From NCBI RefSeq assembly GCF_030272615.1, contig NW_026729202.1, positions 87,501-146,407 of the forward strand: a stretch of 58,907 nucleotides of DNA, in the 5' to 3' direction. Made by a program: the position numbers and the translations under genes. Below are positions 18,534-30,800 of the stretch, in pieces. How positions within the stretch are numbered: position 1 is the first letter of the stretch; each line of letters starts with the position of its first letter. The DNA comes from Cryptomeria japonica. Its lineage: Eukaryota > Streptophyta > Pinopsida > Cupressales > Cupressaceae. The notes beneath the pieces were generated by a model. That model did no database searches. It had not been told where the DNA came from and saw nothing but the letters and a program-made list of their open reading frames with translations.

Positions 18534-19825
18534 CCCTGGTGTGCAGCCCAGGCAAGTTGTGCGCACCAAGGCACCCACCCTGGCCAAGGTGGGTCACGGG
18601 GTGGGTCCTAGGGTGGGTAACGGGGTGGGTACTAAGGTGCGTGCCAAGGTGGGTCATAGGGTGGGTGCCAAGGTGGGCACCAGGGTGGGTGTGCACCAAC
18701 CCTAGCCAGGGTAGGTCACGGGGTGGTTGTCGGGGTGGGCGTCAAGGAGCCAAGGTGGGTGGCAAGTAGCCAAGTTGCGTGCCAAGGTGGGTGTCGGGGT
18801 GGGTGCCAAGGATCCAAGGTGGGTGCCAAGGAACCAAGGTGGGTGTCTGGGTGGGTGCCGAGGTGGGAGCCAGGGTGGGTCCCAAGGTGAGTGCAAAGGT
18901 GGGTGCCAGGGTCAAGGTGAGTGCCAATGTGGGTTCCAAGGTGCCAGGGTCAGGGTGAGTGCCAATGTGGGTTCAAAGGTGCTAAGTTGGGTGCGAGGTT
19001 GGGTGCGAGGGTGGGTGGGTGCCAAGGTGTGCTAGGTGGAAGCCCGGGTGGGTCGGCATCCCATGGGTGTCGAGTTGGGTGCCTGATGGGTGCTTCTTGT
19101 CAAGTTTTAGTCGTCGGGACTCATTTCGAGCCTTAGAGGTCGTTTCTTGTCCGGTTGCCCTGTCTTCGACCTGGGAACCCAATTTTGGTCCTCGGGTCCC
19201 ATTTTTTTTTGTCTCGCATCCCACTTTTGGCCTGTGGCCTTTTCGGGGTCGATTCTCGTTTTGGGCATCAGAGCATGTTTCTTCTCCTAAAACCCAATAT
19301 TTGTTTATTAAGTCTCGGAACACATTTTTGTTCTCGTGGACCCATCATGGGTCTTGGAACGCATTTGTGGTCCTTGGGTCCCATTTTGCATCCCGAAACT
19401 TGTGTTTTGGTGCTTGATCCCTATTTTGGGTGCCCACCTTGCACCAAGTGCGCACCCGGGGCAAACCGAGCGCCTTGGTGCACCGGGGCAAGATCGAGCG
19501 TGCACCCGAGGCGCCCCGAACATGCACCAAGGTGCACTCGGCCCACATGTGAGCGCAGGTCGTTGCGCCCGAGGTGGTGTGTGGGCACCGCGTTGCAGAC
19601 GGGACACTGCACGCACACGACGCCCCCTCCAGGTGCACGCACGTAGGCCGGGCCGGGTGCACACCCGACGCCCTAGCAAGGTGCGCGCACCCGGGCAGGG
19701 CTCACACTTGGCGAACGGGGCGCACTTCGCGAGGGAGGGTGTGCACCTCGACGGGGGTGGGTGGCCGGGGTGGATTCGCACGTGGGTCGCGGTTTGCTAA
19801 GTACACACTGCGACAAGCTCATAAC

Positions 19826-19944
19826 GGGTGCGATCATACCAGCGTTAGTGCACCGGATCCCATCAGAACTCCGCAGTTAAGCGCGCTTGGGCCGGAGTAG
19901 TACTGGGATGGGTGACCTCCCGGGAAGTCCCGGTGTTGCACCCT
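19826..19944 (+). rRNA. 5S ribosomal RNA, copy 2
   Basis: Sequence identical to copy 1, including box A, box C and the helix I ends. Flanks match for kilobases on both sides. Confidence 0.97.
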
Positions 19945-19949
19945 TTTTT
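19944..19949 (+). terminator. RNA polymerase III T6 terminator of 5S copy 2
   Basis: Six T residues directly after the CACCC end. Confidence 0.85.
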
Positions 19950-22900
19950 AGTTTTTCGCCGGGCGTCGCAATGCTATTTGAATAAACCTTTTGCCCGTTT
20001 GCGTTCTCGTCGGGGCCGGGCCGGGCCGGGGTGCGCTGCCCGCACTACCGCGCGCGCGGGGGCGACACCGAGCGCGCACCCGAGGCGCCCCGAGCACACA
20101 GGCCACGGTGCAACCCGGGCGTTGTGCGCGCACCCCGGTGCGCCCGAGGTGCTGCGCGCGCACCCAGGTGAAATCGGTGTGCACCTCGGCCAGTGCGCGC
20201 TCGGTCGAGTCGCGCACGTTGGCCAAGGTGCACGGTGATGTTTCTTACTCTAAGGTTCCGCACCAGACGCCCGGGACAGGTGAGCGAAGCTGGGCGGGGC
20301 CGGGTGCGCGGCCGGGGCAGGTGCACGCAGCTGGAGAGAGCTTTGGAGCACACTTCGGAGCGCACCAATGATGCGCTCCATTCAAAAGTTTCCTGAAAAG
20401 GCAAAAAAAGTTGAGATTATAGAATTTCCCACTTGAGAGATTGTAAAAAAAAAAAATTTAAAATGAAGGAAACGCGGGTGCCAAGGTGTGCGCAGCCCAG
20501 CCAAGGTGTGCGCACCAAGGCGCCCACCCTGGCGAAGGTGCACGCAAGGTGCGCACCCGAGGCAAACCGGACAATTAACCCAACTTTCGACTTCGCGCGC
20601 ACCTTGGAGCGCACTTCGGAGCGCTCCTTGGTGCGCACCAATCTTGGGCACCTCGGAGTGCACCATGGCGCCCACCAAGGTGCGCACCCGGGGCAAACCG
20701 AGCTCCGACTTCGTGCGCACCTTGGAGCGCACGAAAGGTGCGCACCATGGCGCCCACCAAGGTGCGCAGCCCAGCCAAGGCGTGCGCATCAAGGTGCGCA
20801 CCCTGGCGAAGGTGCGCACCCGGGGCAAACCGAGCTCCGACTTCGTGCGCACCTTGGAGCGCACAAAAGGTGCGCAACCCAGCCAAGGTGTGCGCACCCC
20901 GGTCAAACCGAGCTCCGAATCGTGCGCACCAGAGGTGCACGCCATCGTGCGCACCTTGGAGCACACTTCGGAGCCCTCCTTGGTGCGCGCCGATGTTGCG
21001 CACCTCGGAGCGCACCCGGGGAAAACAATGCAATTAACCCGACTTTCGACTTCGTGGGCACCTCGGAGCGCTCTCGGGTTCGCACCTCGGAGCACACCGA
21101 GGTGCGCACCTTTGATGCGCTGCCTTCACCAATTTCCAGAAAAGGCAAGAAAACATTGAGAAGGTGTGCGCACCGAGGTGCCCACCCTGGCGAAGGTGCA
21201 CGCGAGGTGCGCACCCGGGGCAAACCGGGCTCCGACTTCGTGCACGCCGCACCTTGGAGCACACTTCGGAGCGCTCCTTGGTGCGCACCAGGGCGCGCAA
21301 CCCAGCCGAGGTGCCCACCCCGGCGAAGGTGCACGCGAGGTGCGCACCCGGGGCAAACCGGGCTCCGACTTCGTGCACGCCATGGTGCCCACCGCGGCGA
21401 AGGTGCACGCGAGGTGCGCACCCGGGGCAAACCGGGCTCCGACTTCGTGCACGCCGCACCTTGGAGCACACTTCGGAGCGCTCCTTGGTGCGCACCATGG
21501 TGCCCACCAGGGCGCGCAACCCCGCCGAAGGTGCACGCGAGGTGCGCACCCGGGGCAAACCGGGCTCCGACTTCGTGCACGCCGCACCTTGGAGCACACT
21601 TCGGAGCGCTCCTTGGTGCGCACCATGGTGCCCACCAGGGCGCGCAACCCCGCCGAAGGTGCACGCGAGGTGCGCACCCGGGGCAAACCGGGCTCCGACT
21701 TCGTGCACGCCATGGTGCGCACCGCGGCGAAGGTGCGCACCCGGGGCAAACCGGGCTCCGACTTCGTGCACGCCGCACCTTGGAGCACACTTCGGAGCGC
21801 TCCTTGGTGCGCACCAGGGCGCGCAACCCAGCCGAGGTGCCCACCCCGGCGAAGGTGCACGCGAGGTGCGTACCCGGGGCAAACCGGGCTCCGACTTCGT
21901 GCACGCCGCACCTTGGAGCACACTTCGGAGCGCTCCTTGGTGCGCACCATGGTGCCCACCAGGCCGCGCAACCCAGCCAAGGTGTGCGCACCAAGGTGCA
22001 CGCGAGGTGCGCACCCGGGGCAAACCGGGGTCCGACTTCGTGCACGCCGCACCTTGGAGCACACATCGGGGCGCTCCCGGGTTCGCACCGGCGTTGCGCA
22101 CCGTGGTGGGCACCTCGGAGCACACCAAGGTGGGCAGCGAGGTGCGCACCTTTGATGCGATGCCTTCACTAATTTCCATAAAAGGCAAAAAAAAAACGAG
22201 ATTTTAAAATTTCCGTTTTGAAAGATAGTGAGAAAAAGGGAATGCTGGTGCCATCTTGAGCCCGCCCTGGTGCGCAGCCCAGCCAAGGTGTGCGCACCAA
22301 GGTGCCCACCCTGGCGAAGGTGCGCGCCCGGGCAATTAACCCAACTTCCAACTTCGCGCGCGCCAGGGTGGGAGCGCACCCAACAACCGGGCCTGGGAAG
22401 AGCCAATGCGAGAAACCCCACCAAACGCTCTGACAAAAAAAGAGGGGGCGCTCCAGTAACCCCGCTTCGGAGCGCACCCTGGGCAAACCCAGCCAAGGTG
22501 CCCACCCCGGCCAAGGTGCAGGCGAGGTGCGCACCCGGGGCAAACCGGGCTCCGACAACGTGCACGCCGCACCTTGGAGCACACTTCGTAGCGCTCCCGG
22601 GTGCGCACCTCAGAGCACACCAAGGTGGGCAGCGAGGTGCGCACCTTTGATGCGCTGCCTTCACTAATTTCCAGAAAAGGCAAAAAAAAAAGGAGATTTT
22701 AAAATTTCCGTTTTGAAAGATAGTGAAAAAAACGGAACGCGCGTGCCATCTTGAGCCCGCCCTGGTGCGCAGCCCAGGTAAGGTGCCCACCCTGGCAAAG
22801 GTGCGCACCCGGGCAATTAACCCTACTTCCGACTTCGTGCGCGCCAGGGTGGCAACCGGGCCTCGGAAGAGCCAATGCGAGAAACCCCACCAAACGCTCC

Positions 22901-25900
22901 GACAAAAAAAGAGGCGGCGCTCCAATAACCCCGCTTCGGAGCGCAGCCGGGGCAAACCCAGCCAAGGTGCCCACCCCGACGAAGGTGCACGCGAGGTGCG
23001 CACCCGGGGCAAACCGGGCTCCGACAACGTGCACGCAGCACCTTGGAGCACACTTCGAAGCACTCCCGGGTGCCCACCGGCGTTGCGCACCGTGGTGGGC
23101 AGCGAGGTGCGCACCTTTGATGCGCTGCCTTCACTAATTTCCAGAAAAAGGCAAAAAAAAATGAGATTTTAAAATTTCCGTTTTGAAAGATAGTGAAAAA
23201 AAAGGAACGCGGGTGCCATCTTGAGCCCGCCCTGGTGCGCAGCCCAGGCAAGGCATGCGCACCAAGGTGCCCACCCGAGGTGCACACCCGGGGCAAACCG
23301 GGCTCCGACTTCGTGCAGGCCGCACCTTGGAGCACACTTCGGAGCGCTCCTTGGTGCGCACCATGGTGCCCACCAGGGCGCGCAACCCAGCCAAGGTCTG
23401 CACACTAAGGTGCCCACCCCGGCGAAGGTGCACGCGAGGTGCGCACCCGGGGCAAACCGGGCTCCGACTTCGTGCACGCCATGGTGCCCACCGCGGCGAA
23501 GGTGCACGCGAGGTGCGCACCCGGGGCAAACCGGGCTCCGACTTCGTGCACGCCGCACCTTGGAGCACACTTCGGAGCGCTCCTTGGTGCGCACCATGGT
23601 GCCCACCAGGGCGCGCAACCCAGCCAAGGTGTGCGCACCAAGGTGCACGCGAGGTGCGCACCCGGGGCAAACCGGGGTCCGACTTCGTGCACGCCGCACC
23701 TTGGAGCACACATCGGAGCGCTCCCAGGTTCGCACCAGCGTTGCGCACCTTTGATGCGCTGCCTTCACTAATTTCCAGAAAAGGCAAAAAAAAACGATAT
23801 TTTAAAATTTCCGTTCTGAAAGATAGTGAAAAAAACGGAACGCGGGTGCCATCTTGAGCCCTTCCTGGTGCGCAGCCCAGGCAAGTTGTGCGCACCAAGG
23901 TGCCCACCCTGGCGGAGGTGCGCGCCCGGGGCAAACCGGGCTCCGACTTCGTGCACTGCATGGTGCCCACCAAGGCGCGCAACCCAGCCAAGGTGCCCAC
24001 CGCAGCGAAGGTGCACGCGAGGTGCACACCCGGGGCAAACCGGGCTCCGACTTCGTGCACGCCGCACCTTGGAGCACACTTCAGAGCGCTCCTTGGTGCG
24101 CACCAGGGCGCGCAACCCAGCCGAGGTGCCCACCCCGGCGAAGGTGCACGCGAGGTGCGCACCCGGGGCAAACCGGGCTCCGACTTCGTGCACGCCATGG
24201 TGCCCACCGCGGCGAAGGTGCGCACCCGGGGCAAACCGGGCTCCGACTTCGTGCACGCCGCACCTTGGAGCACACTTCGGAGCGCTCCTTGGTGCGCACC
24301 ATGGTGCCCACCAGGCCGCGCAACCCAGCCAAGGTGTGCGCACCAAGGTGCACGCGAGGTGCGCACCCGGGGCAAACCGGGGTCCGACTTCGTGCACGCC
24401 GCACCTTGGAGCACACATCGGGGCGCTCCCGGGTTCGCACCGGCGTTGCGCACCGTGGTGGGCACCTCGGAGCACACCAAGGTGGGCAGCGAGGTGCGCA
24501 CCTTTGATGCGATGCCTTCACTAATTTCCATAAAAGGCAAAAAAAAAACGAGATTTTAAAATTTCCGTTTTGAAAGATAGTGAGAAAAAGGGAATGCTGG
24601 TGCCATCTTGAGCCCGCCCTGGTGCGCAGCCCAGCCAAGGTTTGCGCACCAAGGTGCCCACCCTGGCGAAGGTGCGCGCCCGGGCAATTAACCCAACTTC
24701 CAACTTCGCGCGCGCCAGGGTGGGAGCGCACCCAACAACCGGGCCTGGGAAGAGCCAATGCGAGAAACCCCACCAAACTCTCTGACAAAAAAAGAGGGGG
24801 CGCTCCAGTAACCCCGCTTCGGAGCGCACCCTGGGCAAACCCAGCCAAGGTGCCCACCCCGGCCAAGGTGCAGGCGAGGTGCGCACCCGGGGCAAACCGG
24901 GCTCCGACAACGTGCACGCCGCACCTTGGAGCACACTTCGTAGCGCTCCCGGGTGCGCACCTCAGAGCACACCAAGGTGGGCAGCGAGGTGCGCACCTTT
25001 GATGCGCTGCCTTCACTAATTTCCAGAAAAGGCAAAAAAAAAAGGAGATTTTAAAATTTCCGTTTTGAAAGATAGTGAAAAAAACGGAACGCGCGTGCCA
25101 TCTTGAGCCCGCCCTGGTGCGCAGCCCAGGTAAGGTGCCACCCTGGCAAAGGTGCGCACCCGGGCAATTAACCCTACTTCCGACTTCGTGCGCGCCAGGG
25201 TGGCAACCGGGCCTCGGAAGAGCCAATGCGAGAAACCCCACCAAACGCTCCGACAAAAAAAGAGGCGGCGCTCCAATAACCCCGCTTCGGAGCGCAGCCG
25301 GGGCAAACCAAGCCAAGGTGCCCACCCCGACGAAGGTGCACGCGAGGTGCGCACCCGGGGCAAACCGGGCTCCGACAACGTGCACGCAGCACCTTGGAGC
25401 ACACTTCGAAGCACTCCCGGGTGCCCACCGGCGTTGCGCACCGTGGTGGGCAGCGAGGTGCGCACCTTTGATGCGCTGCCTTCACTAATTTCCAGAAAAA
25501 GGCAAAAAAAAATGAGATTTTAAAATTTCCGTTTTGAAAGATAGTGAAAAAAAAGGAACGCGGGTGCCATCTTGAGCCCGCCCTGGTGCGCAGCCCAGGC
25601 AAGGCATGCGCACCAAGGTGCCCACCCGAGGTGCACACCCGGGGCAAACCGGGCTCCGACTTCGTGCAGGCCGCACCTTGGAGCACACTTCGGAGCGCTC
25701 CTTGGTGCGCACCATGGTGCCCACCAGGGCGCACCCGAGGCAAACCGGGCTCCGACTTCGTGCACGCCGCACCTTGGAGCACACATCGGAGCGCTCCCAG
25801 GTTCGCACCAGCGTTGCGCACCTTTGATGCGCTGCCTTCACTAATTTCCAGAAAAGGCAAAAAAAAACGATATTTTAAAATTTCCGTTCTGAAAGATAGT

Positions 25901-27748
25901 GAAAAAAACGGAACGCGGGTGCCATCTTGAGCCCTTCCTGATGCGCAGCCCAGGCAAGTTGTGCGCACCAAGGTGCCCACCCTGGCGGAGGTGCGCGCCC
26001 GGGGCAAACCGGGCTCCGACTTCGTGCACTGCATGGTGCCCACCAAGGCGCGCAACCCAGCCAAGGTGCCCACCGCAGCGAAGGTGCACGCGAGGTGCGC
26101 ACCCGAGGTGCACACCCGGGGCAAACCGGGCTCCGACTTCGTGCACGCCGCACCTTGGAGCACACTTCAGAGCGCTCCTTGGTACGCACCAGGGCGCGCA
26201 ACCCAGCCAAGGTGCTCACCCCGGCGAAGGTGCACGCGAGGTGCGCACCCGGGGCAAACCGGGCTCGGACTTCGTGCACGCCGCACCTTGGAGCACACAT
26301 CGGAGCGCTCCCGGGTTCGCACCAGCATTGCGCACCTTTGATGCGCTGCCTTCACTAATTTCCAGAAAAGGCAAAAAAAAGAAAAAAATGAGATTTTAAA
26401 ATTTCCGTTTTGAAAGATAGTGAAAAAAACGGAACGCGGGTGCCATCTTGAGCCCGCCCTGGTGTGCAGCCCAGGCAAGTTGTGCGCACCAAGGCACCCA
26501 CCCTGGCCAAGGTGGGTCACGGGGTGGGTCCTAGGGTGGGTAACGGGGTGGGTACTAAGGTGCGTGCCAAGGTGGGTCATAGGGTGGGTGCCAAGGTGGG
26601 CACCAGGGTGGGTGTGCACCAACCCTAGCCAGGGTAGGTCACGGGGTGGTTGTCGGGGTGGGCGTCAAGGAGCCAAGGTGGGTGGCAAGTAGCCAAGTTG
26701 CGTGCCAAGGTGGGTGTCGGGGTGGGTGCCAAGGATCCAAGGTGGGTGCCAAGGAACCAAGGTGGGTGTCTGGGTGGGTGCCGAGGTGGGAGCCAGGGTG
26801 GGTCCCAAGGTGAGTGCAAAGGTGGGTGCCAGGGTCAAGGTGAGTGCCAATGTGGGTTCCAAGGTGCCAGGGTCAGGGTGAGTGCCAATGTGGGTTCAAA
26901 GGTGCTAAGTTGGGTGCGAGGTTGGGTGCGAGGGTGGGTGGGTGCCAAGGTGTGCTAGGTGGAAGCCCGGGTGGGTCGGCATCCCATGGGTGTCGAGTTG
27001 GGTGCCTGATGGGTGCTTCTTGTCAAGTTTTAGTCGTCGGGACTCATTTCGAGCCTTAGAGGTCGTTTCTTGTCCGGTTGCCCTGTCTTCGACCTGGGAA
27101 CCCAATTTTGGTCCTCGGGTCCCATTTTTTTTTGTCTCGCATCCCACTTTTGGCCTGTGGCCTTTTCGGGGTCGATTCTCGTTTTGGGCATCAGAGCATG
27201 TTTCTTCTCCTAAAACCCAATATTTGTTTATTAAGTCTCGGAACACATTTTTGTTCTCGTGGACCCATCATGGGTCTTGGAACGCATTTGTGGTCCTTGG
27301 GTCCCATTTTGCATCCCGAAACTTGTGTTTTGGTGCTTGATCCCTATTTTGGGTGCCCACCTTGCACCAAGTGCGCACCCGGGGCAAACCGAGCGCCTTG
27401 GTGCACCGGGGCAAGATCGAGCGTGCACCCGAGGCGCCCCGAACATGCACCAAGGTGCACTCGGCCCACATGTGAGCGCAGGTCGTTGCGCCCGAGGTGG
27501 TGTGTGGGCACCGCGTTGCAGACGGGACACTGCACGCACACGACGCCCCCTCCAGGTGCACGCACGTAGGCCGGGCCGGGTGCACACCCGACGCCCTAGC
27601 AAGGTGCGCGCACCCGGGCAGGGCTCACACTTGGCGAACGGGGCGCACTTCGCGAGGGAGGGTGTGCACCTCGACGGGGGTGGGTGGCCGGGGTGGATTC
27701 GCACGTGGGTCGCGGTTTGCTAAGTACACACTGCGACAAGCTCATAAC

Positions 27749-27867
27749 GGGTGCGATCATACCAGCGTTAGTGCACCGGATCCCATCAGAACTCCGCAGT
27801 TAAGCGCGCTTGGGCCGGAGTAGTACTGGGATGGGTGACCTCCCGGGAAGTCCCGGTGTTGCACCCT
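27749..27867 (+). rRNA. 5S ribosomal RNA, copy 3
   Basis: Identical to copies 1 and 2. Confidence 0.97.
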
Positions 27868-27872
27868 TTTTT
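27867..27872 (+). terminator. RNA polymerase III T6 terminator of 5S copy 3
   Basis: Six T residues directly after the CACCC end. Confidence 0.85.
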
Positions 27873-30800
27873 AGTTTTTCGCCGGGCGTCGCAATGCTAT
27901 TTGAATAAACCTTTTGCCCGTTTGCGTTCTCGTCGGGGCCGGGCCGGGCCGGGGTGCGCTGCCCGCACTACCGCGCGCGCGGGGGCGACACCGAGCGCGC
28001 ACCCGAGGCGCCCCGAGCACACAGGCCACGGTGCAACCCGGGCGTTGTGCGCGCACCCCGGTGCGCCCGAGGTGCTGCGCGCGCACCCAGGTGAAATCGG
28101 TGTGCACCTCGGCCAGTGCGCGCTCGGTCGAGTCGCGCACGTTGGCCAAGGTGCACGGTGATGTTTCTTACTCTAAGGTTCCGCACCAGACGCCCGGGAC
28201 AGGTGAGCGAAGCTGGGCGGGGCCGGGTGCGCGGCCGGGGCAGGTGCACGCAGCTGGAGAGAGCTTTGGAGCACACTTCGGAGCGCACCAATGATGCGCT
28301 CCATTCAAAAGTTTCCTGAAAAGGCAAAAAAAGTTGAGATTATAGAATTTCCCACTTGAGAGATTGTAAAAAAAAAAAATTTAAAATGAAGGAAACGCGG
28401 GTGCCAAGGTGTGCGCAGCCCAGCCAAGGTGTGCGCACCAAGGCGCCCACCCTGGCGAAGGTGCACGCAAGGTGCGCACCCGAGGCAAACCGGACAATTA
28501 ACCCAACTTTCGACTTCGCGCGCACCTTGGAGCGCACTTCGGAGCGCTCCTTGGTGCGCACCAATCTTGGGCACCTCGGAGTGCACCATGGCGCCCACCA
28601 AGGTGCGCACCCGGGGCAAACCGAGCTCCGACTTCGTGCGCACCTTGGAGCGCACGAAAGGTGCGCACCATGGCGCCCACCAAGGTGCGCAGCCCAGCCA
28701 AGGCGTGCGCATCAAGGTGCGCACCCTGGCGAAGGTGCGCACCCGGGGCAAACCGAGCTCCGACTTCGTGCGCACCTTGGAGCGCACAAAAGGTGCGCAA
28801 CCCAGCCAAGGTGTGCGCACCCCGGTCAAACCGAGCTCCGAATCGTGCGCACCAGAGGTGCACGCCATCGTGCGCACCTTGGAGCACACTTCGGAGCCCT
28901 CCTTGGTGCGCGCCGATGTTGCGCACCTCGGAGCGCACCCGGGGAAAACAATGCAATTAACCCGACTTTCGACTTCGTGGGCACCTCGGAGCGCTCTCGG
29001 GTTCGCACCTCGGAGCACACCGAGGTGCGCACCTTTGATGCGCTGCCTTCACCAATTTCCAGAAAAGGCAAGAAAACATTGAGAAGGTGTGCGCACCGAG
29101 GTGCCCACCCTGGCGAAGGTGCACGCGAGGTGCGCACCCGGGGCAAACCGGGCTCCGACTTCGTGCACGCCGCACCTTGGAGCACACTTCGGAGCGCTCC
29201 TTGGTGCGCACCAGGGCGCGCAACCCAGCCGAGGTGCCCACCCCGGCGAAGGTGCACGCGAGGTGCGCACCCGGGGCAAACCGGGCTCCGACTTCGTGCA
29301 CGCCATGGTGCCCACCGCGGCGAAGGTGCACGCGAGGTGCGCACCCGGGGCAAACCGGGCTCCGACTTCGTGCACGCCGCACCTTGGAGCACACTTCGGA
29401 GCGCTCCTTGGTGCGCACCATGGTGCCCACCAGGGCGCGCAACCCCGCCGAAGGTGCACGCGAGGTGCGCACCCGGGGCAAACCGGGCTCCGACTTCGTG
29501 CACGCCGCACCTTGGAGCACACTTCGGAGCGCTCCTTGGTGCGCACCATGGTGCCCACCAGGGCGCGCAACCCCGCCGAAGGTGCACGCGAGGTGCGCAC
29601 CCGGGGCAAACCGGGCTCCGACTTCGTGCACGCCATGGTGCGCACCGCGGCGAAGGTGCGCACCCGGGGCAAACCGGGCTCCGACTTCGTGCACGCCGCA
29701 CCTTGGAGCACACTTCGGAGCGCTCCTTGGTGCGCACCAGGGCGCGCAACCCAGCCGAGGTGCCCACCCCGGCGAAGGTGCACGCGAGGTGCGTACCTGG
29801 GGCAAACCGGGCTCCGACTTCGTGCACGCCGCACCTTGGAGCACACTTCGGAGCGCTCCTTGGTGCGCACCATGGTGCCCACCAGGCCGCGCAACCCAGC
29901 CAAGGTGTGCGCACCAAGGTGCACGCGAGGTGCGCACCCGGGGCAAACCGGGGTCCGACTTCGTGCACGCCGCACCTTGGAGCACACATCGGGGCGCTCC
30001 CGGGTTCGCACCGGCGTTGCGCACCGTGGTGGGCACCTCGGAGCACACCAAGGTGGGCAGCGAGGTGCGCACCTTTGATGCGATGCCTTCACTAATTTCC
30101 ATAAAAGGCAAAAAAAAAACGAGATTTTAAAATTTCCGTTTTGAAAGATAGTGAGAAAAAGGGAATGCTGGTGCCATCTTGAGCCCGCCCTGGTGCGCAG
30201 CCCAGCCAAGGTGTGCGCACCAAGGTGCCCACCCTGGCGAAGGTGCGCGCCCGGGCAATTAACCCAACTTCCAACTTCGCGCGCGCCAGGGTGGGAGCGC
30301 ACCCAACAACCGGGCCTGGGAAGAGCCAATGCGAGAAACCCCACCAAACGCTCTGACAAAAAAAGAGGGGGCGCTCCAGTAACCCCGCTTCGGAGCGCAC
30401 CCTGGGCAAACCCAGCCAAGGTGCCCACCCCGGCCAAGGTGCAGGCGAGGTGCGCACCCGGGGCAAACCGGGCTCCGACAACGTGCACGCCGCACCTTGG
30501 AGCACACTTCGTAGCGCTCCCGGGTGCGCACCTCAGAGCACACCAAGGTGGGCAGCGAGGTGCGCACCTTTGATGCGCTGCCTTCACTAATTTCCAGAAA
30601 AGGCAAAAAAAAAAGGAGATTTTAAAATTTCCGTTTTGAAAGATAGTGAAAAAAACGGAACGCGCGTGCCATCTTGAGCCCGCCCTGGTGCGCAGCCCAG
30701 GTAAGGTGCCCACCCTGGCAAAGGTGCGCACCCGGGCAATTAACCCTACTTCCGACTTCGTGCGCGCCAGGGTGGCAACCGGGCCTCGGAAGAGCCAATG

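Larger units (their letters stand above)
10649..18570 (+). repeat. 7.9-kb 5S-bearing higher-order repeat, copy 1
   Basis: This is the first of six full tandem copies, 7922 bases long; the left boundary is where similarity to the later copies begins. Internal order by offset from the start: G-rich tract 0-521, T-rich island about 522-861, GC-rich 5S upstream region about 862-1254, 5S gene from 1255, T6 terminator, GC-rich flank to about 1800, then 11 AT-rich blocks separated by GC-rich modules to the end. Relative to the consensus (copy 2) it has C-to-T at 14156 and one A fewer in the poly-A run at about 14760. Confidence 0.95.
18571..26493 (+). repeat. 7.9-kb 5S-bearing higher-order repeat, copy 2 (consensus)
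   Basis: Length 7923. I found no private change relative to the other copies, so it serves as the consensus. Its 5S gene lies 1255 bases from the start and its AT-rich blocks are at the copy 1 positions plus 7922 or 7923. At the left junction the last module of copy 1 (GCGCACCAAGGC) runs into the G-rich tract through CACCCACCCTGGCCAAGGT. Confidence 0.95.
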
